Shown: positions 21,085 through 31,840 of the stretch, one piece after another
How the letters are laid out: the number at the start of each line of letters is the position of its first letter
Position numbering within the stretch: position 1 is the first letter of the stretch
From: Exophiala sp. HKRS030
Lineage: Eukaryota; Ascomycota; Eurotiomycetes; Chaetothyriales; Herpotrichiellaceae
Reading direction: 5' to 3'
Assembly: GCA_023897205.1 (NCBI GenBank)
Contig: JAHWDD010000006.1
Coordinates: 3,100,001 to 3,164,000, forward strand
Length of the DNA: 64,000 nt
Notes under the pieces: model-generated
What the model was told of the DNA's origin: nothing
Database searches by the model: none
Seen by the model: the letters and a program-made list of their open reading frames with translations, nothing else
Position numbers and translations under genes: made by a program

Positions 21085-22160
21085 GGCGCGAACGACTCCC
21101 TTTCGCTAAGGATATTGTGTAGGGCAAAAGCTGAGTTCTTCAGAGATCAAGCACTGGCTTGAGGTGGAGACTCGCCTCTTTACATCAATATATCTATCCC
21201 CCTACCTTTCCAATTCCTCGCTTGCTTATCAAGAATATCACTTCCCTCGGCTTGTGTGTCCAGGGCATATGTCATCATGTGCATTCCCCGCATCGGCATC
21301 TCCGCGCTTTGGGGAACCCCGAATCTCAGCCTTGCGCCTTGTGGGGTTGGTTGACTAACCTGGTCGTACTTTTCAAGTGGAAGCAGGGCGTCCAGCTCAC
21401 AAAATGGAAGTTTTAGATCAATCTGAGCGGCTCAATGGTCTTCTTGCTTTGAGACTGAAGACCTGTTCTTGCCATCTTCAGTATCCCTCATAGTTGATGT
21501 GAGCTGCTGGCTATTACCAGAAATGTTAAGCATCGGATTTCAAAACCTTAAGCAGAACTCCAAAGTCGAGGAGGCGACGCCCCAGTTCTTTGTCCACGGA
21601 TTGCGAAGTCAGATGTCCCCTAATTCATCGCATTCTCGCCGAGAAACCTTTGCTTCGGCCAACGCCTTACAGCACGTTCCATGTGCATCTGTGGTAATAT
21701 TTCCCGCGAAGAGACGTATGAGAAGGCCACAGTTCAATCAAGGGTCGGCCCAATCAATTATATGTGTTGAGGAAGAAGACGGCCATAGTCCTATCCCAAT
21801 GTGATGCGGGGAGATTGTTTCGTCCCGCATTTTGGCAAAACTGGGGTTTATACTTCCTGAAGCTCCCGCCAACAACTAGTGGGAAGTAAACATCAGGGGC
21901 TTTTGCGGAGAAGACGAATTAATCCGCGGGTTATCTCTGGATGCGGCAAGACAGAGCGTAGGATTTGCGTCCCACGCGATGCTACAGTAATCGAGTCGAG
22001 CGTAATGGAAAGTCGGCGGGCTTTGAGAGCTGAGCATCTAAAATAAATATGAAGATGGGTGATCTCGACGTGGATTGTCGGTCTCTCATTCTTCAAAAAT
22101 CCTCATCACCGCTGCGCCCGTGTGTGCTTTTCCCCAAGCGGAAGTTTCATCTAGGAAAAA
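21085..22160. promoter_or_regulatory. Shared upstream region of the PRISE reductase and P450 genes
   Basis: 1,076 bp between divergent starts. It contains several CGG/CCG triplets of the kind Zn2Cys6 factors bind, including the palindrome CCGCGG at 21924-21929 and CGG near 21905, 21953 and 22012. A TATA-like AAATAAATA lies near 22039, about 120 bp before the P450 ATG. The adjacent regulator at 24382 is the natural candidate to bind here. No convincing gene lies in the interval. Site function is inferred from motif and context. Confidence 0.45.
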
Positions 22161-23977
22161 ATGAAGTCCAGCTTATTCTTATTGCTGTTGTTGATTATCG
22201 TGGCATACTTCTTCATTTCCTACCTGCGATTGACAGTCTGGAGTCCGCTACGGAAGATTCCAGGTCCCTTTGTGGGTCGAATCTCAGGCCTTTATCGCTT
22301 GTCTCTCGTTGCTTCCGGGAGGGCACCGGAGACGTACTTGACATTGCACAACCGTTATGGCAAGATTGTTAGAACAGGACCGAACCATGTCTCCGTGTCT
22401 GATGCGTCTGCAATTCCTGTCATCTACGGACTAGGGAGTAAATATCTCAAGGTAAGTTGATCGAGTCAATTGGTCCCTCTGGACGTTTGTGCTAAGAGAA
22501 GACAGACGCCTTTCTATTCTATCCTGGTCCCCTTCTACAAAGGGGTTGCGATGGACAGCATGTTCACAGAAAGAGACCCACACGCTCACAAAGCCTTGAA
22601 AATCCCTGTCGCACAACTGTTTTCTATGACGAACATGCGAAACTATGAACCATATACGGATGAGTGTACGGCAATTTTTGAGAAGGCAATGGGCGATCTT
22701 GAAGGAGAAACTATCGACCTGGCCATCTGGCTTCAATGGTATGCATTCGATGTAATTGCTAGTATCACGTTTCAGCGCCGATTCGGGTTCATGGAAATGC
22801 GAAAAGACGTTGACCAGATGATTGCTGGGATTGATGCAGGCCTTCGATATGTCGGAATCGTTGGTCAATTCCCTTCATGGCACCGATGGTTGATGGCAAA
22901 TCGGACATTGATGGGAATCTTGTCAACACTCTTTCCCGATCTTCCCGATCCCCTAGGGAAATTCATGGAAGTAAGTAGATCTACTTGAGCATAAACCACC
23001 CGCCTCCTACATGACTTACAAAGAATCAGATCACCGAGGCCGAGATTCGGAAATATGATGAAGTTGAAAAGTCTGCCGATCGCACCGACTTCCTGGCCCA
23101 GCTAAGGGCAAAGGAAGCAAAAGATGGCAAGGTATCACACAAGGATATGATGAATCATCTAACCAACAATCTGTGAGTATCTCAGAGACCTTCATGTTAA
23201 TCCTTGTACTTATCTCACCGATAGCCTCGCCGGGAGTGATACCACGGCCATCTCCCTTCGAGCTTGCTTCTACTACACTATCAAGAACCCTAGGGTGTAC
23301 AAGCGTCTAGTCACGGAGATCATGGAAGCCGATCGTAAGGGGGAGCTCTCATCGTTCATCACATACTCGGAATGCCTGAAGCTTCCATACTTGTTCGTGG
23401 TTACAGCATATCTGCATCTCTACAGTAAACTGATTGGAATTTAGGCAAGCTGTGATGAAGGAAGCCATGCGTGTACATCCAGGTGTAGGCTTTCCCCTCG
23501 AACGATACGTCCCCAGCGAAGGAGCGACAATTTTAGGAAAAGACTTGCCCGGCGGAACGATCGTGAGCATGTCAGCCCCAGTGGTGCATCAAGATACAAC
23601 CATCTATGGCAGTGATGCTTCAGAATTCAGACCTGAAAGGTGGCTAGACTCGGATCCGGAACAGATCAAACTTATGGATCGAAGTTTGTTGACTGTAAGG
23701 ACACTTTACCACCTCATTGAGCACTGGCATTGCTGACGAGCATTAAAAGTTCGGTTACGGAGCTCGGACTTGCATAGGCAAGAACATTTCTATCATGGAG
23801 ATGGGAAAATTTATACCACAAGTCTTGCGAAGCTTTGACCTTGAATGGGCTTCTCCGGATCCGGAGTGGGAGACCTTCACAGCTTGGTTCTGGAAGCAGT
23901 CAAAAATATTGATCCGCTTCAAAAGGCGTCAGCAAGGGCTGGAGAATCATCTTGCAGGAAGAGAGGTTGGAATCTAG
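22161..23977 (+). CDS. Cytochrome P450 monooxygenase, pisatin-demethylase-like
   Basis: Six exons can be built with canonical sites and matching phases: 22161-22451, 22506-22970, 23030-23172, 23225-23392, 23445-23694, 23750-23977, giving 514 residues, normal for a microsomal P450. There is an N-terminal membrane anchor (LFLLLLLIIVAYFFISYL), a proline hinge (KIPGPF), the I-helix AGSDTT at 302-307, K-helix ExxR at 362-365, a PERW motif (FRPERW), and the heme loop FGYGARTCIG with Cys447. Phrases such as YGKIVRTGPNHVSVSD and AMDSMFTERDPHAHKALK strongly recall pisatin demethylase and relatives, which hydroxylate or demethylate plant phytoalexins and other aromatics. Its position between an enone-type reductase and a regulator suggests a small pathway. 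The substrate is unknown. Confidence 0.95.
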
Positions 23978-24381
23978 GATTATCCGTTATGATTCATACT
24001 GCTTTTGCCAACTAAGATGGTGTAGTATAATTATCGCCATCATCATGTATATTCATGAGACGAATTGCGTGCAGAATGCCGCTTAATATGTAATGACAGT
24101 TAGCTAGTAGTTGCATATGGAACACGGAAAGCTGTTGGGCTAAAGGATGACGCATTGTTCTTAAACACTTCTTCTCATGAGCAAACTGCCTCCACACTGG
24201 GTGGAGTTTTATCATTAACACTGTGGGGAGAGAGACTTGAGACGGGGCGGGGCCGAGGAGAGGGGCGGCTGGAGTTCAGGTTGAAAGCATCTACATTTTT
24301 ATAGCATTGCTGAAAGCTAAGAGAGCAATGTTTCCATCTTGAGCGCATTTATGCAACAGGCTCTGCACCGTTTTCGCCTTC
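23978..24381. other. Interval between the P450 and its downstream regulator
   Basis: 404 bp containing the P450 3' end and the promoter of the Zn2Cys6 gene. There is a G-rich patch around 24223-24273 (GGGGAGAGAG, GGGGCGGGGC). No gene is visible. Confidence 0.45.
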
Positions 24382-26531
24382 ATGAGTACTATCCGACCAA
24401 CTATCCCTTCGTCCCGACCAAGGGTTTGCGACCAGTGTGTCATGTATGCAAAATTAAGCCAATCCAGCAGATGAGATACCTTGAGCTGATACAGTGACGG
24501 TGACCCTGCAGTAAGAAGACCAAATGTAGTGTTTCCTTACCATCCCGTACTGCCTTTGGCTAAGAATATGCTACAAGGCAACAAAGAACGACCGACATGT
24601 TCTCGATGCGCGGAAAATCTGTCTCGATGCACCTACTCGCAAAAGAAACGACGACCAGGCCCGGTGAAGGGTGCCGCAGGAAGGGAAGGCCGAAGCACAG
24701 GAAAGAGTCACTCGTCAAGCCATCAAGGTTCGAAACGAAATCTTCTATGTAGCCGGCCTGAAGAAATTGTAGGGCATGCGCAGGCAGGCTCCAGCTCGCC
24801 GGTGTCTCGCATCAGTTGGCAAGGCTATCAAATGATCGATGATCTTAACAACGACAGGACTGACATCCCAAGCGAGAAATGTATGCGATTGCCCATAGAG
24901 ACAGAATTGGAACTGTATGTGATCCTCTCCGTATCAGGTCTGAAAGGTTTTGACACGAGGTGGGCAGTATCAACGTCTACTTCGACAACATCCAACCATA
25001 CTATCCCTTACTCAGGAGGCACGATTTCATGCACGATTACTACGCAGATGTGGTGCCCCAAACATTGCTTGCCTCCATGTTTGCGTTAAGCACGAGCATC
25101 TCATCGCATCCGGACATAGTCAAACGTGGGAGGAAACACTTGCGAGAGTCCTACATTGCATTTGTACGTCGAGCATGTGCGCCGATCATTTTATCCGACA
25201 TCTCCCCCACTGTGGGTGATCTTCATGTCTTGTTTCTTCTAACGCTTTATGAATTTCGCAACTCGACAAGCTCAAAACCAAGCGCAAACGTTTCACAACT
25301 GGTCCGTTTGAGCTATCAGTATGGGCTACATCAGGTGGACAACCCAGCCAATTGCAGCTTTTATACGCCAGGTGAGACCAGTCTGGCCGAGATTCAAAGC
25401 TGGCGCTATCTGTGGTGGTCGATCTATATACTAGAGACCTGCTGCAGTACAACAGCGTCAACGCCATCTATGCTCGACCTCGACGGTATCTGTGTGGCTC
25501 TGCCATTTAGCACAACTGATGGGTGGACCAACACGAGAGAGGCAGCCATTCTGCCCGAAAAGGTGTTCCTCAGTACTGAAATTGGAGACCTTATAAACAT
25601 TCTCAGGTCATTGGAACTGCCAGATAGTCTCTTGATCGCGAATCATCTGGATTGCAACTTCACCGTTCGTCTCATAAATGCCTATCAACTTCGGGAATTG
25701 AGTCAGCTCCAGCGGATCAACGAACAACAGTCGACTCTGGCGGTTTCCCGTCGACGTATCTTGCTTGGGAAAAAGCTGGCAGCAACACTGATGGGGTTGC
25801 CTCAGGGTTACATGAATCCGCAGAGAATGTTGCTCTCACAAGAATCCAAGCACAGCCATGCATTGCGGTTGAATAACATCTTGGAAATCAGCATCGCACG
25901 AATACTTTTCAGGATACCCAGAAACGAGGATGAAGTCAAATGCTGGATTGCAGACTGGAATGCGATAAAAGGCCTCGTAGATTCGATTGTCGAAGTGGTT
26001 CAGCACTGGGACCCCAGTTTATTCCTCTTCGTGGATCCAGCGGTCTGCTACATCATATTCACAGCCATGGTGTTGATGCACCTTTGCTCCAAGCTCCATC
26101 TTGACTTTGCCAACGAGCAAGACACCGATGATCAATTGCAGAGCTCCTGGCATCTTTTGAAGTTATTTCTCCACCAGGTTGGTAAGCAATGGGAATTGTC
26201 CATGATCTTATTGAGTAAGTCATCGCGAGACGGGATACCTGAGACGCCATTTCTGACCAAGTGTCCAATAGATGCAGCCGAGAGATTCCACAAGGCTGCC
26301 GACTCACCATTATCGTTGGAAGATGCTACTGACATCTCACAAAGCCTTAAACGATTGATCAGCTGCAGACCGCGTGTGGAAACAAGATTGAGCACAGAGT
26401 CAACTTCGTGGACCGAATCCATATCATCAAGTTATGCCTTGGACTTTACTATGATGGACGACTGGATCGGGCTCTTTGATCAGGAGGATACAGCTCCGTT
26501 TGCACAATTTGGGCACAACTTGACCATTTGA
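24382..26531 (+). CDS. Zn2Cys6 transcription factor of the P450 island
   Basis: Five exons fit in phase: 24382-24443, 24512-24528, 24578-24914, 24968-26214, 26272-26531, giving 640 residues. The binuclear zinc cluster is complete once spliced: C-x2-C-x6-C in exons 1-2 (CDQC/VIKKTKC) and C-x2-C-x6-C in exon 3 (TCSRCAENLSRC). The second exon is only 17 nt. After a basic linker (KKRRPG) comes the fungal-specific regulatory domain, starting with INVYFDNIQPYYPLLRRHDF and including LSYQYGLHQVDN and WRYLWWSIYILE. The last intron (57 nt, branch CTGAC) keeps the frame, so an unspliced form would add 19 residues. It lies 404 bp downstream of the P450 on the same strand and likely controls it and the divergent reductase (inference). 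Confidence 0.9.
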
Positions 26532-27172
26532 CTTATTCCCATTTCACCTAAAAGCCGGAAGTATGCAGTCATTCGTTGGATCTCCTGCAAGCATATGTCA
26601 GGGGGTCGTGACCAGGGGTAGGGCTGCCAGTGCTTATGTTACCCAATGGAAGTCACCGAACGCGGATTTTGTTCAAGGATACATTGCGTTCTTCGCCAAA
26701 ACATATTATGCTTTGAAAGTCGGAGAACGGGCGAAGTGAATTTGTCATTTTACAAACCAGATGGAAACACAAGAGAAAGACACACAGAGTAGGCTGCAAT
26801 GAAAAAGACAAAGATATTGCCACAGGGATAAGGTCACGTGGTATGCATCTCTGTCACCGGGTGGCGCAGTCTCATATCAGCCACGTTCATCCGAAGTTTC
26901 CGAAGCTTAAACCCCCAAGACTGATGCGACGAGGTGGTTGCGTCACTGCCTCCAGACAAGCATCATCGTGAAACCCGATTACATCTAAGCCTCACTCTTC
27001 CGCTTCTTCGACGATATTCCCTCATTCTCCTTTTGTTTCCGTGCGTATCTCTCTCCTAATATCCACGTCTTGATAACACTCAACTTTTTATCTGGTTTTG
27101 ATCTTCCAATAAATCCATACATAACTGAAACGAAGCGTCATTCCCATCGAACAGAGAGCAGATAAACTCAAC
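26532..27172. promoter_or_regulatory. Upstream region of the WW-domain gene
   Basis: 641 bp. It includes GTCACGTGG (E-box core at 26835-26840) and, near the gene, TC-rich tracts (CTCACTCTTCCGCTTCTTCGACG, TCTCCTTTTGTTTCC), a pattern typical of fungal promoters. No coding sequence is seen. Confidence 0.45.
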
Positions 27173-28027
27173 ATGCCGGAACCTGGAGACGCGCCACCAT
27201 CATACGCGGTTGCTACCGGTTCGTCCACACAGTCATCCTCGAAACCTCAGACACAGGCTTCATCACATCTCGAAGTCCCTCAAGCCAAGAATGGCATTCC
27301 CGTTGAGGCTCGGCGGTCGATGGAGGATCTCCAGCGACCTCTGCCCGAAGGATGGGTCCGACAGTACGACGCCAAGGAGAATCATCAATTCTTCGTCAAC
27401 ACCAAAGCCAACCCTCCCAAGTCATACTGGGAACATCCACTAGACATCGATGAAGTCGTTCGCAGCCTAAGCTCAGAAGAACGCGAGAGGCTGCAGGAGG
27501 AGGAATCGCGGTTAAGACAGAAAAATTATCCGGTCGGCGATCATTCAGAAGATGAATCTGCACATCACACTTATCCGCCTCTTCCCGACCGACCGGCCAA
27601 GGCGGCACCAAAGAAATCGTTCGGCGAGAAGATGAAGGACAAGGTGACGGGCATGACGCACGAAGAGCGAGTCAGAGAACGCCAGATACGAGAGCAGGAA
27701 GAGCGACAGTCTTACGAAGCGCACCTGAGACTGCGAGAAGCAATGCAAAGAGCCCAAGTCACAGGACAGCCGCAATTTTTCGCGAGGGACAGAGACGGCA
27801 GAGAAATCTATATCGAACCACCGGGTGGTCCTGGGTACGGTGGTTATGGCAGAGGTTATGGAGTCAACCCTTACACCACTGGGCCATACGCAAATCCTAA
27901 TGTCAGATGGATCCGTCCTGCATATGCGTACAACCGACCATATGGACCGTATCGGGGTGGCGGTCTTGGTTTGCCCGTTGCTGGTGGTTTGTTGGGTGGT
28001 GTACTTCTTGGTGGTCTTCTTTTCTAA
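27173..28027 (+). CDS. WW-domain protein with glycine-rich C-terminus (Wwm1-like)
   Basis: An intronless frame of 284 codons. A PPSY motif is near the start (residues ~8-11). A single WW domain spans about 59-93: LPEGWVRQYDAKENHQFFV...SYWEHP, with both tryptophans and the aromatic/proline positions present. The middle is a charged coiled-coil-like stretch (SSEERERLQEEESRLRQK, HEERVRERQIREQEERQSYEAHLRLREAMQR). The C-terminus is Gly/Tyr/Pro-rich (GYGGYGRGYG) and ends in a hydrophobic Gly-Leu run (GLPVAGGLLGGVLLGGLLF). WW domains bind PPxY/Pro-rich partners; yeast Wwm1, with a similar plan, interacts with the metacaspase. The domain call is firm; orthology to Wwm1 is inference. Confidence 0.9.
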   Translation: MPEPGDAPPSYAVATGSSTQSSSKPQTQASSHLEVPQAKNGIPVEARRSMEDLQRPLPEGWVRQYDAKENHQFFVNTKANPPKSYWEHPLDIDEVVRSLSSEERERLQEEESRLRQKNYPVGDHSEDESAHHTYPPLPDRPAKAAPKKSFGEKMKDKVTGMTHEERVRERQIREQEERQSYEAHLRLREAMQRAQVTGQPQFFARDRDGREIYIEPPGGPGYGGYGRGYGVNPYTTGPYANPNVRWIRPAYAYNRPYGPYRGGGLGLPVAGGLLGGVLLGGLLF

Positions 28028-28901
28028 CCTCGAGGGAGTCTGATAAGGCATAATGCCGTTGAATACGAATTTTTATACCCAAGGCGCTTTTTCATGATGG
28101 GTACTGATCAGTGCTCGCTCTAAATATCAGGTTCATCGTCTGTTCGCTTGAAAGGCAAGATCGACGCGTTTGCAATGCCGCGGATTAGATGGACTATTAA
28201 TAACGAAAACCATGAATTCTTCTGCCATGAACCAGACATCTGAATCCCGTTGATGATTCTATTGATTACAGAACTCACCCAACCTCGAGCTAGAAATTAC
28301 TGTCCATTAAGTCAACCGCTGCGACAAAGAAGGTACAGCACAAGGCTACAAGGCTATATATCCGCCTGCCATGCCTGCCACTTGTCAAGGAGTGACTATG
28401 ACAATGACACGTGCCCCGCCCACCAAAAGCCATCCGCGGAAATCGGCGTACCTGCCACATGTAAGAAATTTCTGGACCAGGCAATATTATCCACGTCGCC
28501 ATCCTCCCTCTGGTCGTTGCTCGTGGTGAGTTGTAGCAAAGAATGGGTCGTATTTCCACAAGGTTCTTGTCATCAAATTGACGTGTTGTGCTCATAATAG
28601 ATAGATATCCAGTTGCTCGCCGACACATCTCTTGCCACACCCCCAAGATTACACATTAGGGCAGCGGGGTGAACTGGGAGAGTCAACTACAGCGATCAGA
28701 ATCTGGGAAAAAACATTTTCTTCATCCTTTTCGATCAGCCTCCATCTTGGCTTCAACATATTTCTATCCTTTTTTCTTGCTATTTCATTTTCTTCCTTAG
28801 AATTGTCCTTCTATTACGTTGATTAAACCATCAAGAAACCTTAGATCCATCATTCGTATACCAATTTCCTCTCTCAAGAGATATCATAAATTTCTAGAAC
28901 A
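28028..28901. other. Intergenic stretch before the AIG2-like gene
   Basis: 874 bp with no supported gene. It contains CACGTG at 28408-28413 and a T/C-rich tract around 28715-28815 (TTTTTTCTTGC, TTTCATTTTCTTCC) that looks like the promoter of the gene starting at 28902. Confidence 0.45.
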
Positions 28902-29771
28902 ATGGGCGATCACACAGCCTTCTTCTATGGTTTGTCCACCCACTACCCTGAGCCCCTGCGGCTCGCTTGGGGTCGTCGGTCGACCCGTGCATTCTGTCCT
29001 TTCCCATATCAGCCCAGACCTAACAAGTAACACGTGCGCAGGCACATTGATGGCACCCGGCGTCTTACACCGAGTGATCCACGGGACGCCCAACCCAGAT
29101 CCCTGGCAACGTGAGTACCTGACAGTCCGACCAGGTCTTCTACACGGGCACCGACGCCACCGCGTGCGCCATGCCGACTATCCCGGGATAATACCACATA
29201 AGTCGTCGTCGTCGACGACGACAGGTACAATAGGCAAAGAAACCGAAGCGACCGTTCGGGGGACGATTGTCTCTGGACTCACAGACATGGACATCCGTCG
29301 GCTGGACATCTTCGAGGGCGACCAGTATGTGCGGCGCAAGGTCAAAGTCCAGGTTCTGACTGGAGTGGCGTTGGATGAACTTGCCCAGAAAATGTAGCTA
29401 GTGCTGGTGAGGCGTCTTCTTCTGCCCCTTCTCGTGCGAGTCAAGGAACAGATGCCGAGACGAAGAAAGACAGCACTTTTGAGGAAGTCATGGCCGAAAC
29501 CTACATCTGGAACGAGGGTGAAGATACCCTCGAGGAAGCGGAATGGGATTTCGAGGCCTTCAAGAGAGACAAGATGAGGGCATGGATGGGAATTGCGGAG
29601 ACAGGGGAGGCAACCGATGGCGTTGAGGTGGATGAGGGATTTGCCGATGTCGATCGAGCTGTGGAGGAAGAGGAGAAGAAGCGCAAAGCTGGAAATGGCG
29701 GTCATGATCCGACGGGAGGTCGAGGAGTCAATGGCCACATTACTAGACAGCTGTTTGATGCTGCTGCTTGA
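28902..29771 (+). CDS. AIG2-like / gamma-glutamyl cyclotransferase-fold protein
   Basis: Exon 1 (28902-28929) encodes MGDHTAFFY and is joined through a 112-bp intron (28930-29041, GTTTGT..CAG) to GTLMAPGVLHRVIHG, giving the family's FFYGTLMAP substrate loop. LDIFEGDQYVRR supplies the conserved acidic residue of the GGCT active site. These enzymes cyclise gamma-glutamyl amines or dipeptides to 5-oxoproline; fungal members are mostly uncharacterised. An Ser/Thr insertion (SSSSTTT) is coded by an 18-bp palindrome at 29205-29222. As read, the frame stops at 29397. Lengthening the A4 run at 29389-29392 by one base continues it into FEEVMAETYIWNEGEDTLEEAEWDFEAF.., the expected acidic C-terminus, ending at 29771. 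An unseen intron is the alternative. Confidence 0.82.
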
Positions 29772-30124
29772 GGCCTACACTTCATCTTAGAATCTGGCGT
29801 TGTCAGGACGCCACACATTTACAGTACCAGAGTTGAAGCCCTTGCGTGATCGTATCACCAGCCAGAGGCATGGTCTGGGCCAAGAATAGAGCATTTATAG
29901 ATTCAATCATCAAGCAGAAATGCGTAACATTAAGAGAGATACCTCAGGGCATTGGAATTTTGTAAAATTGCTCCCCAAACCATGACCACACTCCTGCTGC
30001 AACCAAAGCTTGTTGCCCATCCTTGTCCCATGATGATCTTCAAGCAGGCTGGATTACCAGAACCCAATCCGCCCGAGTGTTCACCTTCTTCTACTCTCCA
30101 TAGTAATCTTGCAAGCAGAACCAC
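29772..30124. other. Convergent 3' interval
   Basis: 353 bp between the stops of the AIG2-like gene and septin CDC12. It is expected to hold two 3'UTRs; nothing else was seen. Confidence 0.5.
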
Positions 30125-31412
30125 CTAGCGGCGGCCGTGGCTTCGGACAGCGCTGCCTTGCATCTGTTCGAGTTCTTGCTCAAGTTGCTTGATGGCAGTG
30201 TGAGCTGCCTCCAAGTCCTTGTTAAGACGGTCTCGCTCTCCAATCAACTTCTGTTCCCAAGCACGGAATCTTTGTTCCTCTACCTTGACCTGTTCGGTGA
30301 ATCTCTTTCGCAAGGCTTCTTCCTCCTCCTTGAATTTCGGGTTGTCAAGTTTTCTTGGTCTGGCTTCGCCGAACTTTCTGGTTTCCATTTGTTGTGCGCG
30401 ATAGGCTTCATAGTGATTCTCTTCCGTGGTATGGATGAGATCAAGCATGTGAGTTCGGATGAGGATGGCCCGCAATTTCTTGAAGTCGCAGTGATCTTCA
30501 TTCTCAACCTCGGCGACGCCCCAAGCATACTGGCGGCCTTTAACAATACGTCCATCTGCTGTCTTGACGTCCTTTTCGCTGCCAATGACAGAGAAAGGTA
30601 AAGCGGCAGTGAGCGCGCGTGCATGAGCAGCGGCTGCCTCGTCGTCATCCTCGATAGGTGGTTGATAGATCTTGATGCCTTGAGCCTCAATGACTGCCAC
30701 AATACGCTGTTTGAATCGCGCGAGGTCGGCTGGGGAAAGTGTGTCGGCCTTGGCAATGACTGGAATCAAGTTGACGCGAGTGCAGAGACGTTTCATGACC
30801 TCAATGTCCAGTGGCTTTAGGGTGTGGCCTGTTGCACGAATAAAATAGAGGCAGGCATGAACTCGAAGGTCAATCTTTTCCTGTCTTCTTGGTTGTTGTT
30901 CTTGAAGCATGTAAGATTCGTGTTGGTCGTCGAGGAATTCGATGATTGGTTGCCAGGAGTCTCGGTTGTTGACATAGTCGCCAAAGCCAGGGGTATCAAT
31001 AACGGTCAAACGGACTGCATATGACTGTCAGATTAAACTCGGGTGTCTCATGGTTGACCAGTCTACCTTTAAAGAACTTCTCTTCCAACTCGGCTTTTGT
31101 AATCTCAATCTCTACGGTCTTGTCAACTTGTTTTGCGTGCCGTCTCTTGTGATCTTGATAATTCTTGATTGTGGTTGAGAAAAGTGTGTTGATGAACGTC
31201 GTCTTGCCCAAGCCGGACTCGCCTGCAACCTGGATAGAATTGTCAGGAGACTATACAGCCACTGCGATTCGATAAGATGGCCTCACCATGATAGTAAATG
31301 CAGCTCCTCGTTTGGCGACGATCTTGTGCCTCTGATTGGGAAGGTTCGCAATCCCAATGGGGGAGGCTGCCTCAGTTTGAGGAGGTGGTTGTTGTTGTGC
31401 TGCTCGCGACAT
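30125..31412 (-). CDS. CDC12: Septin, Cdc12 type (AspC in aspergilli)
   Basis: Three exons: 31412-31287, 31229-31067, 31014-30125, all in phase, 392 residues. The N-terminus IGIANLPNQRHKIV is the Cdc12 hallmark. The P-loop GESGLGKTT, the switch-II DTPGFGD, the specificity motif AKAD, and the septin unique element (WGVAEVENEDHCDFKKLR) are all present. The C-terminus is a long coiled coil (RKRFTEQVKVEEQRFRAWEQKLIGERDRLNKDLEAAH..). Septins form filaments at septation sites, and Cdc12 sits within the core hetero-oligomer. The gene is divergent from PWP2 with 428 bp between starts. No frame defects. The Cdc12 rather than Cdc11 assignment rests on the N-terminal motif and coiled-coil sequence. Confidence 0.95.
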
Positions 31413-31840
31413 GATGATTGTTATTGTGAGGAACCTTTGAGAAGAAGCAGTAAAGGATCGACTTTTGTCTTGTGGACAAGTATGCAACGGTGTCGTAGGG
31501 TTGGAGGATGGGTTGATGAGACGGAGGTCTATGCGAGTCGTGATAGACTTATTAGGGGTTTCAAAATTGGGTCGTGCCTTCCACTTTCACTCCTGCTCCC
31601 TGGTTTGTCCTTCCTTCCACAAAACCGGGCCCCTGAACTGGCGGCCACTAGCAGCCACGCCAAAAATTCCCCGGATCGTCCCATTCCTGTTACAGACTAG
31701 TGTCGGACCTAAATAATCTTTCCTCCGACTCGACTTTTTTTTGGTGTGTCGCAGACTCGCAGTTTACTGACTGAATGTGCCTTCACGAGGAAAGTGATTA
31801 ATTGACCTGCGCCGCTTCGTATCCTCCACACCATGAGACG
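31413..31840. promoter_or_regulatory. Divergent promoter region CDC12 / PWP2
   Basis: 428 bp between two ATGs on opposite strands. A homopolymeric T tract (CTCGACTTTTTTTTGG near 31730-31744) lies ~100 bp upstream of PWP2, a nucleosome-excluding element common in fungal promoters. No coding sequence is seen. Confidence 0.5.

Noticed and set aside
29389..29490. Programmed frameshifting in the AIG2-like gene
   Set aside because: There is no slippery heptamer or downstream structure that I can see, and the same one-base-deficit pattern recurs in many unrelated genes of the window.
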